Below are positions 42,139 through 51,066 of a DNA stretch of 64,000 bases, one piece after another. A program made the translations under genes and the position numbers. Numbering within the stretch: position 1 is the stretch's first letter; each line of letters starts with the position of its first letter. Source of the DNA: Balneolaceae bacterium (GTDB taxonomy: Bacteria; Bacteroidota; Rhodothermia; Balneolales; Balneolaceae). The notes below the pieces were generated by a model. That model did no database searches and was not told the DNA's origin. It worked only from the letters and a program-made list of their open reading frames with translations. The DNA is taken from positions 233,336-297,335 of the forward strand of contig JAEPQH010000003.1 in NCBI GenBank assembly GCA_017640605.1. The letters are read 5' to 3'.

Positions 42139-42627
42139 TTATTCTATTTTTCTTAGTAATCTATAGTAGATTACTTCACCATTTCCGTCATCTAAAGACA
42201 TAATTAGATCACCTTTTTTTGCAAACTTGCCAACATCTTTATAGAATATGTTTACTCCCCAAAGTTCTAAATAGTCTTGCATTTCAGGCTGATCAACAGT
42301 TAGAAATTGTCCCTGATGTACAAAATTTGGTGTTTTTTCCTCTGGTAAAGCAGAAAATATTTCTTTTAAGTCTTCTACTGAATAATCTTCATCCTCTGTA
42401 TTCATCATTGTATAAAGTTTACCATTCTCATAAAAACCAAACCATTGGTATGGTAAAGGCCAAGGGTTCACTTTATTCATATCTGGTGGTAATTCTTGCA
42501 GCTTCCAAAAACCTATCAATTCATCAGTAGTTGGTGGGCCTCCCGTTGGTTCTTCATCATCGGATTGGGCAAAACACGGAACGACTACAAGTATGAAGAA
42601 TAGAAACGGAAAAAAGTGTTTTTTCAT
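42139..42627 (-). CDS. Hypothetical exported protein, lipocalin-like
   Basis: 162 residues with signal peptide MKKHFFPFLFFILVVVPCFAQ. The mature part begins with an acidic SDDEEPTGGPPTTDELIGFWKL; the GFWKLQE pattern and repeated beta strands (WFGFYENGKLYTMM, FVHQGQFLTVDQPEMQDYLELWG, GEVIYYRLLRKIE) resemble bacterial lipocalin-like domains that start with LxGxWxL. Function unknown. It lies alone between the HigBA module and a gene-poor stretch. Confidence 0.6.
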   Translation of the reverse strand: MKKHFFPFLFFILVVVPCFAQSDDEEPTGGPPTTDELIGFWKLQELPPDMNKVNPWPLPYQWFGFYENGKLYTMMNTEDEDYSVEDLKEIFSALPEEKTPNFVHQGQFLTVDQPEMQDYLELWGVNIFYKDVGKFAKKGDLIMSLDDGNGEVIYYRLLRKIE

Positions 42628-43169
42628 AATGGGTTTTGAATTACCAGATTATTAAGCCAACAAGGTGAAGTGGATATTCTTCGGAAAAAATTTTTTAGGA
42701 GTTCCCTGCTCAGTGTTTTTGAAAGATAGTACTATCAACAAAAAGATCAACACTATGGGGAAAAGTAAATGACTAACCGAAATAGGATCTGAGTATTAGC
42801 TGTTTCTTGCCTCCAAACGGAGGTCACTTCGTCGATGAATTTGATACACTTCAAATGGTTTAGATTCTCCTTGTGATGACCGATTAGATATTTTTACTAG
42901 TCTTTGCGTGGAGCCCAAAAATCAGCTATCAAAGAAAACTCGACGCGGCATTCTCTATACCAACGTCTCCAAAAGGAAATCTACTCATAGATTGATTTCT
43001 CCTCCATCCCAAGCCCGACTTGCACCATCGGCAAACTTACGAAAGGAATGTAGTCAAGATACTACATCTTCAAATATTTCAAACAATTCTTAATAAACAA
43101 TACAAAATTAATGTCTTAACAGTTTTAAGTTAATGACGACTCCCTATCAAGAATTGCAACTATTCCCCA
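42628..43169. other. 540-bp gap without a recognisable gene
   Basis: Both strands were read. A 61-codon GTG-started ORF at 42908-43093 is rich in Lys, Arg and Ser and has no ribosome-binding site. The reverse strand gives fragments broken by several stops. Imperfect pairing is possible between GGAGGTCACTTCG (about 42820) and GTGATGACC (about 42876). No tRNA, tmRNA or RNase P signature was found. It may hold a degenerate repeat, a decayed gene or an unrecognised RNA. Confidence 0.4.
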
Positions 43170-44009
43170 TCAATTCAACCTTTCGGCCAATAGCACCTGC
43201 AAGTCATCCAGTTGATCTTGAGGGATGATTTCAGATTCCAGGTTCAACTCGCGTTTCATGAGTTGATTGCGGGCAGGTCCGAGTTCGTAGAATAAACGAA
43301 GGTGCTCTACTTCGCTGGCAAAATATTTATTTGTGAAGCGGTCGCGAAATGGGTTTTCATCCACTATTTGCTCGAATTCCTCCAGTAAATGTGCGCTCGT
43401 TCCTTTTAGTAGTTGGTGCACTTGCACTCCGCGCTGATCATCCAGTGGAATGGCATAACGCATGGGCGTAATTCTTTTCAATAACTGTGTGGGCAGGTAA
43501 CAAGCACTGTCTATTTTTTCGTCGGTTACGTACAGGAGTTTTAGCAACGCTCCCAACCCTTTTCTAACTCGTAAATGCCCTTTAAAACAGCCATAGGTTT
43601 TTGGGTAATCATTTAACGGTCGCATCGACAGGCGAAACTCCCGTTTATTTCCCTGACGGGTAGTGGAAATGTAGTAATAGGTTTCCGGCTTTTTATTGGC
43701 TTCGTTAAAGGGCGGACGCAAAGATCGAATCAATAAATTTTCGAGCAGAATAGCATCTGTTTCGTTTTTACACTCTTCAATTCCAATACGATGCAGGTGC
43801 GCAATCATACGAATCACTTTCTTCGATTTGGAATACCGATACGAAACCAATCGCTTCTGAATATCTTTCGCTTTACCCACATACAGCACCTGATCTTTGG
43901 CATCATACATGGTGTACACTCCGGGCGAGTGAGGCAACTCATCAGGAAGGGCCGCATTCACGCGCTCTTTCTGAGTTAAAGCAATGGGTTCGAATAAATC
44001 CAGATTCAT
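43170..44009 (-). CDS. Stand-alone UvrC-like GIY-YIG nuclease
   Basis: 279 residues from the ATG at 44009. The GIY-YIG domain occupies the first ~100 residues: SPGVYTMYDAKDQVLYVGKAKDIQKRL, IRMIAHLHRIGIEECKNETDAILLENLLIR (catalytic Glu in LLEN) and SLRPPFNEANKKPETYYYI, the order seen in UvrC N-termini. The UVR interaction region, the C-terminal endonuclease and HhH domains of UvrC are all absent. It resembles Cho or the epsilon-subunit-associated UvrC N-half, and probably nicks damaged or branched DNA. The rest is unrecognised. Confidence 0.85.
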   Translation of the reverse strand: MNLDLFEPIALTQKERVNAALPDELPHSPGVYTMYDAKDQVLYVGKAKDIQKRLVSYRYSKSKKVIRMIAHLHRIGIEECKNETDAILLENLLIRSLRPPFNEANKKPETYYYISTTRQGNKREFRLSMRPLNDYPKTYGCFKGHLRVRKGLGALLKLLYVTDEKIDSACYLPTQLLKRITPMRYAIPLDDQRGVQVHQLLKGTSAHLLEEFEQIVDENPFRDRFTNKYFASEVEHLRLFYELGPARNQLMKRELNLESEIIPQDQLDDLQVLLAERLN

Positions 44010-44131
44010 AGAGTAAAAGTACAAATTGCCCAATTGTTGATCACGAATTAAGTTAGTTTTTATGCGCCTATACTTTCAAGCCTTTGTTAACTATATTCAA
44101 ACAGTAGATTAAAGGTTAAAAACTGGGTTTC

Positions 44132-45793
44132 ATGACACACTCGATCGTCTTTAAAATCGATCAACAGCGAGTAATACAAGAGAGAACCACCAAGCTAGAT
44201 GCATTTCTTAACGGCTTGGATGAAACGGCTACATTAAGTTTGTCACACTTTTTTAGTCCGCATGAAGAAAAGGACTTACATCACGCATTGCAAAAGCACT
44301 CGGCAAGCTCCACCTTGGTTCAGGGATTTTTAGCCCATCTACCTGACAAGCCCAAAGCTGATTTATACATTCATTGCCTTTCATCAGAAGACAAAGAGCC
44401 TCTTTTCGAGTGTATCTTAATTTGTGCTGATGGACCGACTACTGATACTCCGCCTGAAATTTCTAGCTCACTATTTAAGCATAATCCGCTTCCATTTTAT
44501 TGTTTTGATACCAACGGAACCTTCATTCATGTAAATGAAAAACTCATAGAATTCACGGGTATTGATGAGGAACTCCTGCTTACGTTGGGTTACAAAGATT
44601 TTGTACATCCCAATGATCTAGCCCAAACCGATGAGTACTTTAAGCAGGCTTTAAATGGAACCTCGAATCAGTATGAACTCTCGGTGGTTATTAAAGATGG
44701 CATTGAAAAACGCATTCGGGTTAACAAATTTCCTCGGTTTGAAGATGGAGCCGTTACCGGGGTATACGGCATTTTCGAAGACATCACAGATAAAACAGAA
44801 TCGGAAGCGCGTTGGCGAGAATTGGTGGAGCAAAGTCCTTTACCGGTATTGGTGTTTGTTGATGCTAAATTCGTATTCACAAATTCTGCGGCACCGCCCT
44901 TTTATGAGTTAGATTCCAAAGACGATCTTATTGGGCGCTCGGTGTATGAATTTATCCCGGACGACGAAGTAGAGTTTCTAAAAAAACGACAAAAACAGCT
45001 CGAAAATAATGAGCAACCAGAACCAGGTGAGTCCAGAATTATCACAAAATCGGGCGAAATACGGCATATTGTAGCACACTCACGGCCAATAATTTATCAG
45101 GGGAAACGAGCCATACAGTCAGTGATTTTTGATATCACCGAACTGAAAAAACAACAGGAGATTATCGAGCAATCGCTCAAAGAAAAAGAGACGCTCCTTA
45201 AAGAAATACATCATCGGGTAAAAAATAATCTCGCAATTATCTCGGGGTTGTTAGAGCTTCAAATCAAAAAAGTAGACGATCCGTCAACGGTCGACATCCT
45301 TAAAAACTCCCAAAACAGAATTTTGTCGATCGCTCTTGTCCACCAAAAGTTGTATCAAGTGGATACGCTCGACGAAGTAAATGTTGGTGATTACGTTGAG
45401 GAGCTTATCAGCAATTTGCAGAATACGCTTCAACATTCAGGCAATTTATCCATTAATGTGGCTGCAGATGATGTGCTTTTAAATATTGAACATGCCGTGC
45501 CTTGCTCGCTTATTATCAACGAAGCGGTGGTAAATGCTATTAAGCATGGGTTTGCAGATAAAGATCAAGGCAGCATCAATATCACCATTAAACGTAATCC
45601 TTCGATGGTGCAAATTAAGGTAGAGGATAATGGGTGTGGAATTCCCGACGATTTTGAATTTGAGCAGGCTGATTCACTCGGACTCACACTCATCCGAATT
45701 CTGTCGCAACAATTAGAGGGCAATTGTCGCTTTGAAGCACTTGAAACAGAAGGCACCCTGTTTATCCTGCGCTTTCCGCTACCTGTACACTAA
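44132..45793 (+). CDS. Cytosolic PAS sensor histidine kinase, HisKA_2 type
   Basis: 553 residues without membrane helices. A divergent N-terminal sensory region (1-110) is followed by PAS at ~115-225 (NPLPFYCFDTNGTFIHVNEK, ending GVYGIFEDITDKTESE), a second PAS at ~230-342 (ending IQSVIFDITELKKQQ), the HisKA_2 dimerisation domain with the phospho-His in EIHHRVKNNLAIISGLLELQ, and a HATPase with NEAVVNAIKHGF and VEDNGCGIP. This class includes blue-light and osmosensor-type kinases and PdtaS. No receiver gene is adjacent. Its stop overlaps that of the convergent kinase by 4 nt. Confidence 0.92.
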   Translation: MTHSIVFKIDQQRVIQERTTKLDAFLNGLDETATLSLSHFFSPHEEKDLHHALQKHSASSTLVQGFLAHLPDKPKADLYIHCLSSEDKEPLFECILICADGPTTDTPPEISSSLFKHNPLPFYCFDTNGTFIHVNEKLIEFTGIDEELLLTLGYKDFVHPNDLAQTDEYFKQALNGTSNQYELSVVIKDGIEKRIRVNKFPRFEDGAVTGVYGIFEDITDKTESEARWRELVEQSPLPVLVFVDAKFVFTNSAAPPFYELDSKDDLIGRSVYEFIPDDEVEFLKKRQKQLENNEQPEPGESRIITKSGEIRHIVAHSRPIIYQGKRAIQSVIFDITELKKQQEIIEQSLKEKETLLKEIHHRVKNNLAIISGLLELQIKKVDDPSTVDILKNSQNRILSIALVHQKLYQVDTLDEVNVGDYVEELISNLQNTLQHSGNLSINVAADDVLLNIEHAVPCSLIINEAVVNAIKHGFADKDQGSINITIKRNPSMVQIKVEDNGCGIPDDFEFEQADSLGLTLIRILSQQLEGNCRFEALETEGTLFILRFPLPVH

Positions 45794-47289
45794 ACAGGTG
45801 TAAGCATTTTATTGCGATGCTGCTTCCCAAAATCGATGGTAAAAGTAGTTCCCGAATCAGGTTCGCTTTCTATTTGGATGCTGCCGCCTAACGATTCGAT
45901 TTGGTTCTTGGTGATGTACAAGCCAATGCCTTTGGCGTTTTCATTACCATGAAATGTTTTATACATCCCAAAAATACTAGCTGAATGCTTTTCCAAGTCT
46001 ATTCCACGCCCATTATCAGAAATTTGCATGTGTACTTTTTCTTGCTCACGCCAAACTTTGATATGTACTTCGGGTACTCGATCGGGATGGCGATACTTTA
46101 TAGCGTTAGAACACAAATTCAGCAAAATGCTGTCTAAATAGGCCGGACTATATCGAAAATATAAACCTGGCTCGATCTCTTCGAAAAATTTTACCCCATG
46201 GGTTTTAATTTCGGTAGCAAGCACTTCTTTAATTCCATCTAGAACTTCCCTGAAGTCAAGTAACTTAAGGTCAATTTCTGCTTTGCTTTGCTTGTCAATA
46301 ATTTCGTTAAGATCGGCGATCGTTTCGTTAAGACGTTCTGAGGCGCTTTCGAGCATTCCAATGAGCTCCTCTTTTTCTTCTGTCGATTCTGAAACCTGTA
46401 TTAAACTCGAAAGCATGGAAATTCCACCGGCATGATTTCTCAAATTATGAGAAACGATATGTGCAAAATTGGAAAGACGTTCATTTTGCTTACTAATCAC
46501 ATTTAATGAATCTAGCAATTCAACTTCGTATTGGATGCGTTTGCTAACATCGGTAGTAACCGAAAGCACACCCGGCTTTCCATTCCCCAGCGTAAACGGC
46601 ACTTTTATGGTTTGATGCCAAAATTCGGTTCCATCGTGTCGGTAGGTTTTCTCTTCGGGATGAAATGCCGTTTTCTGTGTAGCTATTACTTCCTTTTCAA
46701 TGTTACGGTATTGATCTGCCCGTTCTTCTGGAACTCCTAATTCATAATCCGTTTTCCCGATGATGTCACCAAATTCGGAGTCTAGGTAGTTTTTAGCCGC
46801 TTCGTTTGCCAATACAAACCTACCGTATTCATCTTTTACAAAAATCATATTCGGAACCGCATTTAAAATCGATTCCATTTGATTTTTCAGATGCTGTATT
46901 TCTTCGTACTGCGCTTTTTTCTCGGTGATGTTGCGGGTAATACCATACGTTCCTATCACGGTTCCATCTTCATCAAGCAGTGGATATTTACTGGTTGAAG
47001 CCCATGCCACAGTTCGGTTTTCATCGTTAAAAACTTCGCGTTCTTCTTTATTGATGATGGGTTGCTGGGTGGCAATAATTTGGTGTTCGTCTTCCAAAGC
47101 TACCTGAGCATGCTCGATAGCGAAAAAGTCAAAATCTGTTTTCCCAATGGCTTCTTCCGGGTTCTCTAGACCAAATTTTGCAGCACAAGTAGTATTTATG
47201 GCGATAAAGCGGCTGTTTAAATCTTTAAAGAACACACTCTCTGGTGTATTTTCCATCAACCGCTTAAATAAAAGCGCGTGATTATCCAT
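45790..47289 (-). CDS. Cytosolic PAS-PAS histidine kinase
   Basis: 499 residues, no membrane helices. Two PAS domains: ~8-125 (SVFFKDLNSRFIAINTTCAAKFG, ending GTYGITRNITEKK) and ~130-258 (MIFVKDEYGRFVLANEAAKNYL, ending GVLSVTTDVSKR). The dimerisation helix has HIVSHNLRNHAGGISML, a HisKA-like His (SHNLRN) rather than the HisKA_2 box. ATPase boxes are LNLCSNAIKYRHPD, ISDNGRGIDLE and KGIGLYITKNQIESLGG. It probably signals through a receiver encoded elsewhere. Convergent with the previous kinase, with overlapping stops. Confidence 0.92.
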   Translation of the reverse strand: MDNHALLFKRLMENTPESVFFKDLNSRFIAINTTCAAKFGLENPEEAIGKTDFDFFAIEHAQVALEDEHQIIATQQPIINKEEREVFNDENRTVAWASTSKYPLLDEDGTVIGTYGITRNITEKKAQYEEIQHLKNQMESILNAVPNMIFVKDEYGRFVLANEAAKNYLDSEFGDIIGKTDYELGVPEERADQYRNIEKEVIATQKTAFHPEEKTYRHDGTEFWHQTIKVPFTLGNGKPGVLSVTTDVSKRIQYEVELLDSLNVISKQNERLSNFAHIVSHNLRNHAGGISMLSSLIQVSESTEEKEELIGMLESASERLNETIADLNEIIDKQSKAEIDLKLLDFREVLDGIKEVLATEIKTHGVKFFEEIEPGLYFRYSPAYLDSILLNLCSNAIKYRHPDRVPEVHIKVWREQEKVHMQISDNGRGIDLEKHSASIFGMYKTFHGNENAKGIGLYITKNQIESLGGSIQIESEPDSGTTFTIDFGKQHRNKMLTPV

Positions 47290-47357
47290 TTCCGTGATGC
47301 TTATTCCTTATTGCATTTATCGGATAGTTCAATTGTATACTTAACCACATTAATTGT

Positions 47358-48500
47358 TTATAACTCAATGGGTACGGTGTATTTGGTATTCCCCCAAAGC
47401 AAATTTAATGCCGCATCGGAACCGGAGCCGGTAACGGTAATCGTGAATTCTTCTACATAATCGGCATTTTCTACTCTCGTCATAGTAGTTCTGCCTAAAT
47501 CCATAGTCTCTTCATAAGATCTTCCGTTTTGCCCGGTTTGTTTGTTGATAATTAGTATTCCTCCATCCTCTTCAGGAATTGTAAACAAAGTATATTCGCC
47601 GGAAGACACTTCCACATCACCAATGCGAATGTCTGCCGAAGTTCTAAAATGCGTGGCTCGATTTGCCCCAGTTCTCCATCGCTCGCCGTAGGGTACGATT
47701 CCTCCGAATAATTCACGTCCGCGCGCTAAGGGCGACCCATAATCCAATCGGAAATCAACGCCATTTACTTCGAAGTCTTGTACAATCGCGCCTGATAAAG
47801 CTCCGAAAACTTTGCCATTTTCTTCCGCATTTTTAAACTGCATTGCTATAGCCTGAATGGGAATATTCTCGGTACGTTCTACTTTTAATTTTCTGGTTGT
47901 GCCGGAAGCATCCAGCGTTGTGATTCCATTATCTACCGACCTAACTACTTCCATGGTTCCTCTGAATGGATGCCGGATAATTGTATTCCCATTTTCACTT
48001 TCCGAAAGCTCAAAGCCAAGTGATCTTCGTCCGGCTATCATAGGAAAATCTACGGTTTCGCCCGCTTGCGATGGATTAGCCCTCAGAGCAATTTCGAAAG
48101 GCCAATGGGTGTATTCCAGGAATGGAATAATACCTTCTTCGTACGCTACTTTTACACTACTAGCTTCGCCATCAATCATGGTTACGATTTCCAAACTATC
48201 ACTCATTTTGGTGATAGTTCGATATAACACGCGTTCTCCCTCAAATCCTAATTCGGATGGATACCTATAGATAGTCATTTCTTCAATTCCGCCATCTTCA
48301 CCTAGCGTTACTTCGGTAGATGAAAGCACCGTTTTCGGCGATCTAACCACTACATTTGCTACAATCCCATTGCCGGTAATCTCAAACGTTTCAACGGCAA
48401 CGGTATCGGTGCCAAGACGGGTTACAAATCCAACATTTGCCGGTTCTTTGGCTCCACAAGCGGCTGTAATAATTACCAAAAGAATAACTAAAAGTCTCAT
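47358..48500 (-). CDS. DUF2911 lipoprotein
   Basis: 380 residues. Signal MRLLVILLVIITAAC ends in a lipobox. The C-terminal ~170 residues are DUF2911: DYGSPLARGRELFGGIVPYGERWRTGANRATHF, then SGEYTLFTIPEEDGGILIINKQ. The N-terminal half resembles repeated beta strands of substrate-binding or enzyme-associated type (VETFEITGNGIVANVVV, GGIEEMTIYRYPSELG). Function of DUF2911 is unknown. It overlaps the M28 peptidase stop by 4 nt, so the two are made together in the envelope. Confidence 0.88.
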   Translation of the reverse strand: MRLLVILLVIITAACGAKEPANVGFVTRLGTDTVAVETFEITGNGIVANVVVRSPKTVLSSTEVTLGEDGGIEEMTIYRYPSELGFEGERVLYRTITKMSDSLEIVTMIDGEASSVKVAYEEGIIPFLEYTHWPFEIALRANPSQAGETVDFPMIAGRRSLGFELSESENGNTIIRHPFRGTMEVVRSVDNGITTLDASGTTRKLKVERTENIPIQAIAMQFKNAEENGKVFGALSGAIVQDFEVNGVDFRLDYGSPLARGRELFGGIVPYGERWRTGANRATHFRTSADIRIGDVEVSSGEYTLFTIPEEDGGILIINKQTGQNGRSYEETMDLGRTTMTRVENADYVEEFTITVTGSGSDAALNLLWGNTKYTVPIEL

Positions 48501-50143
48501 AGTTCAGAGTTTAATGATGTTAACCTTGTTGCTTCAAATTCATCGCCCGGATACCATTGCTGCAAATCGTAGGCATTCAAAATATCCACACCAACTTTAT
48601 AAAAAAGCCGAGTGTCTTTTACGGCACCCGATAAATCCCAATATTCGTTAATCTCATCGTTTACAGTGTGATAATTCGCTGCCGAAACACTATCTATCAT
48701 CGCAGAAAATGCCTCATCTTTCCCTACAAAATCACTTCCCGGAATTGGAAAAATGGCCGGTATTCCTACTTTTGCCATGTTAAAATGATCGGAACGGTAG
48801 AAAAGTCCTAGTTCAGGGTTTGGGTCGGGAACAACTACTCTTCCTGTATTTTGTGCGTGCTTTTCAACCAATTCAGTAATGGTGTTTCTGCCATATCCTA
48901 TTAGCACTACATCATTCGTGTAGCCATATACATTCATTCCATCCAGATTGATGTTTGCTGAAATCTGCGCCGGGTTCACTGTAGGATTTTCTGCCCAAAA
49001 CTTCGATCCCAATAAACCTACTTCTTCGGCCGACACGATGAGCCCGATCACACTACGTTTCAGATTTTCCTGCTGAGATTTGAACGCTCGCATCATTTCA
49101 AGTAGAGCACTCACACCTGCAGCATTATCCTCAGCTCCATTATTTATCTCATCTCCATCAATAGGAGTTGTAACACCGAGATGATCGAAATGCGCGGTCA
49201 GAATTAAATATTCGTCTTTTAGTTTGGGATCTGAACCTTCAATTTTCCCAATCACATTTTTTGCGTTTATGGTTCGATACGTCGCATTTAGTGATGCATC
49301 CAATCGAACATCTCCAAGAGAAACCGGTTCAAAATCCGGATCATCGGCTGCTGTGAGCAATTCATCCACATCCAAACCGGCTGCTTCAAAAACCTGATCC
49401 GCAAACTCGTAGGTTATCCAGGCACTAAGTTCTGTTACGCTTGACGCATCGGTGCTTTTTACGTTAAACCGTTCTCTGCTCCAACTGTTTGAAACCACAT
49501 TCCATCCATAACCGGCTGTTTCATCAGTGTGGATGATAATAGCACCCAACGCGCCCATTTCCTTGGCTTTCTCGAATTTGTACGACCAACGTCCATAATA
49601 CAACCGTGCCGATCCTCCGAAAAGATCTTCCGAATAGCCGGGATCGTTGTTTTTGATGATCAGAATCTTTCCTTCTACATCCAGCCCTTTAAAATCGTCC
49701 CAGTTTTCTTCCGGTGCTTGAATTCCATATCCAACATATACCAATTCCGCATTTTCGATATCGATTTCGGTTTGCTCACCGGCCGGCCAGGCAACAAAAT
49801 CATCAAAATAGATTGCTTCAGTATTTCCGACGTTTAATGTGTGATTACTTGATTGCTGCCCCACCAGCGGAAATGGTTGAACATACGAGCCATCTTCTAC
49901 GCCTGAACTTACTCCCATTGCTTTAAGCTCTTTCACCAAATAATCTACCGACATTTGTTCGCCCTCAGTACCTGTGCCGCGCCCCATATACGCATCAGAA
50001 GAGAGCTCTTCGATATGCTCCATCATCTGTTCCTGATTTATGGATTCGGCTCCTAGGTAGGCATCGTGCACATCATCACAAGACAAAACGGTAACTAGTA
50101 ATATTAAGGCTAAACTTTTGAGTAGTGTTAATTGGGTGTTCAT
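48497..50143 (-). CDS. M28 family peptidase lipoprotein
   Basis: 548 residues from the ATG at 50143. Signal MNTQLTLLKSLALILLVTVLSC ends in a lipobox. A PA-domain insert lies at ~110-260 (VGYGIQAPEENWDDFKGLDVEGKILIIKNNDPG, GALGAIIIHTDETAGYGWN). M28 zinc motifs: LILTAHFDHLGV (His), NGAEDNAAGVSALLEMMRAF (Asp), SAEEVGLLGSKFW (Glu-Glu), INLDGMNVYG (Asp) and AANYHTVNDEINE (His). It is a dizinc aminopeptidase of the envelope. Its stop overlaps the start of the DUF2911 gene by 4 nt. Confidence 0.93.
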   Translation of the reverse strand: MNTQLTLLKSLALILLVTVLSCDDVHDAYLGAESINQEQMMEHIEELSSDAYMGRGTGTEGEQMSVDYLVKELKAMGVSSGVEDGSYVQPFPLVGQQSSNHTLNVGNTEAIYFDDFVAWPAGEQTEIDIENAELVYVGYGIQAPEENWDDFKGLDVEGKILIIKNNDPGYSEDLFGGSARLYYGRWSYKFEKAKEMGALGAIIIHTDETAGYGWNVVSNSWSRERFNVKSTDASSVTELSAWITYEFADQVFEAAGLDVDELLTAADDPDFEPVSLGDVRLDASLNATYRTINAKNVIGKIEGSDPKLKDEYLILTAHFDHLGVTTPIDGDEINNGAEDNAAGVSALLEMMRAFKSQQENLKRSVIGLIVSAEEVGLLGSKFWAENPTVNPAQISANINLDGMNVYGYTNDVVLIGYGRNTITELVEKHAQNTGRVVVPDPNPELGLFYRSDHFNMAKVGIPAIFPIPGSDFVGKDEAFSAMIDSVSAANYHTVNDEINEYWDLSGAVKDTRLFYKVGVDILNAYDLQQWYPGDEFEATRLTSLNSEL

Positions 50144-50247
50144 GGCTTTTATTTGATTATTCAACCTTAATTTAATGTTGGAATTGTGATTCTGAAAGCT
50201 CTTTGAGTTTATGAGTTGTAAATGATTAGCTTCATCCTAAAAACTAT

Positions 50248-51066
50248 ATGAGTTCATTTACTAACAAAGTAGTGCTTATTACCGGTGGCGCCGATGGAAT
50301 TGGTTATTTAATGGGATTAAAGGCCCTACAGAAAGGTACCCGACATTTAATCATCTGGGATATAAATTCGGAGCGTCTAGATCAGGCCGTTCAACAGCTT
50401 TCGGAGAAAGGATTCAGCGTAAAAGGACATACTGTTGATGTTTCGGATCCGGATCAAGTGCTGGCCGAAGCCGAAAAAGTATTGTCTACCTTTAACTCTA
50501 TTGATATTCTCATCAACAATGCCGGGGTAATTGTAGGTAAATTATTTCAAGAACATTCTACCACTGATATTGCTAGAACAGTAGGTGTAAATCAGTTGGC
50601 GCCCATGTATGTTACTCGTGCTTTTTTACCGGCCATGCTTGAACAGGAAAATGGACATATTGTAACTATTTCTTCAGCTGTTGGACTAACCCCAAATCCC
50701 GGAATGGTCGTTTATGCTTCCAGTAAATGGGGTGCTGTTGGTTGGGCGGAATCATTACGACTTGAGGTAACCAGAAATCATCCTTCGATTCACTTTACCA
50801 ATGTAATGCCGAGTTACATCGGTACAAAAATGTTTACGGGCGTGACCCCGCCTCGACTTATGCCCCTTTTAGATCCTGAAGTGATTACCGACAAAATTAT
50901 TCATGCTATTGAGACCAATAGAACCACTTTAAAGGCTCCATGGCTGGTAAAACTTACTACACTAGTTCGCGGTGTATTACCCGCCAGTTGGTATGATTTT
51001 GTTGCCGAGCATGTATTTAAAGTTTATGCCTCGATGGATACATTTAAAGGTAAACAAGATGAGTGA
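50248..51066 (+). CDS. Short-chain dehydrogenase/reductase
   Basis: 272 residues. SDR motifs: VLITGGADGIGYLMGLKAL (GxxxGxG cofactor loop), HTVDVSDPDQV, ILINNAGVIVGKLF (NNAG), VTISSAVGL (catalytic Ser) and YASSKWGAVGWAESLRLE (YxxxK). The C-terminal extension (LVKLTTLVRGVLPASWYDFVAEHVFKVY) resembles SDRs that act on lipid or retinol-like substrates. First gene of a three-gene overlapping operon; the aldehyde dehydrogenase start lies 8 nt before its stop. Confidence 0.92.
   Translation: MSSFTNKVVLITGGADGIGYLMGLKALQKGTRHLIIWDINSERLDQAVQQLSEKGFSVKGHTVDVSDPDQVLAEAEKVLSTFNSIDILINNAGVIVGKLFQEHSTTDIARTVGVNQLAPMYVTRAFLPAMLEQENGHIVTISSAVGLTPNPGMVVYASSKWGAVGWAESLRLEVTRNHPSIHFTNVMPSYIGTKMFTGVTPPRLMPLLDPEVITDKIIHAIETNRTTLKAPWLVKLTTLVRGVLPASWYDFVAEHVFKVYASMDTFKGKQDE

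Noticed and set aside
42908..43093. 61-codon ORF in the gene-poor gap
   Set aside because: GTG start, no ribosome-binding site, Lys/Arg/Ser-rich composition without a fold pattern. Kept only as part of the unexplained gap.
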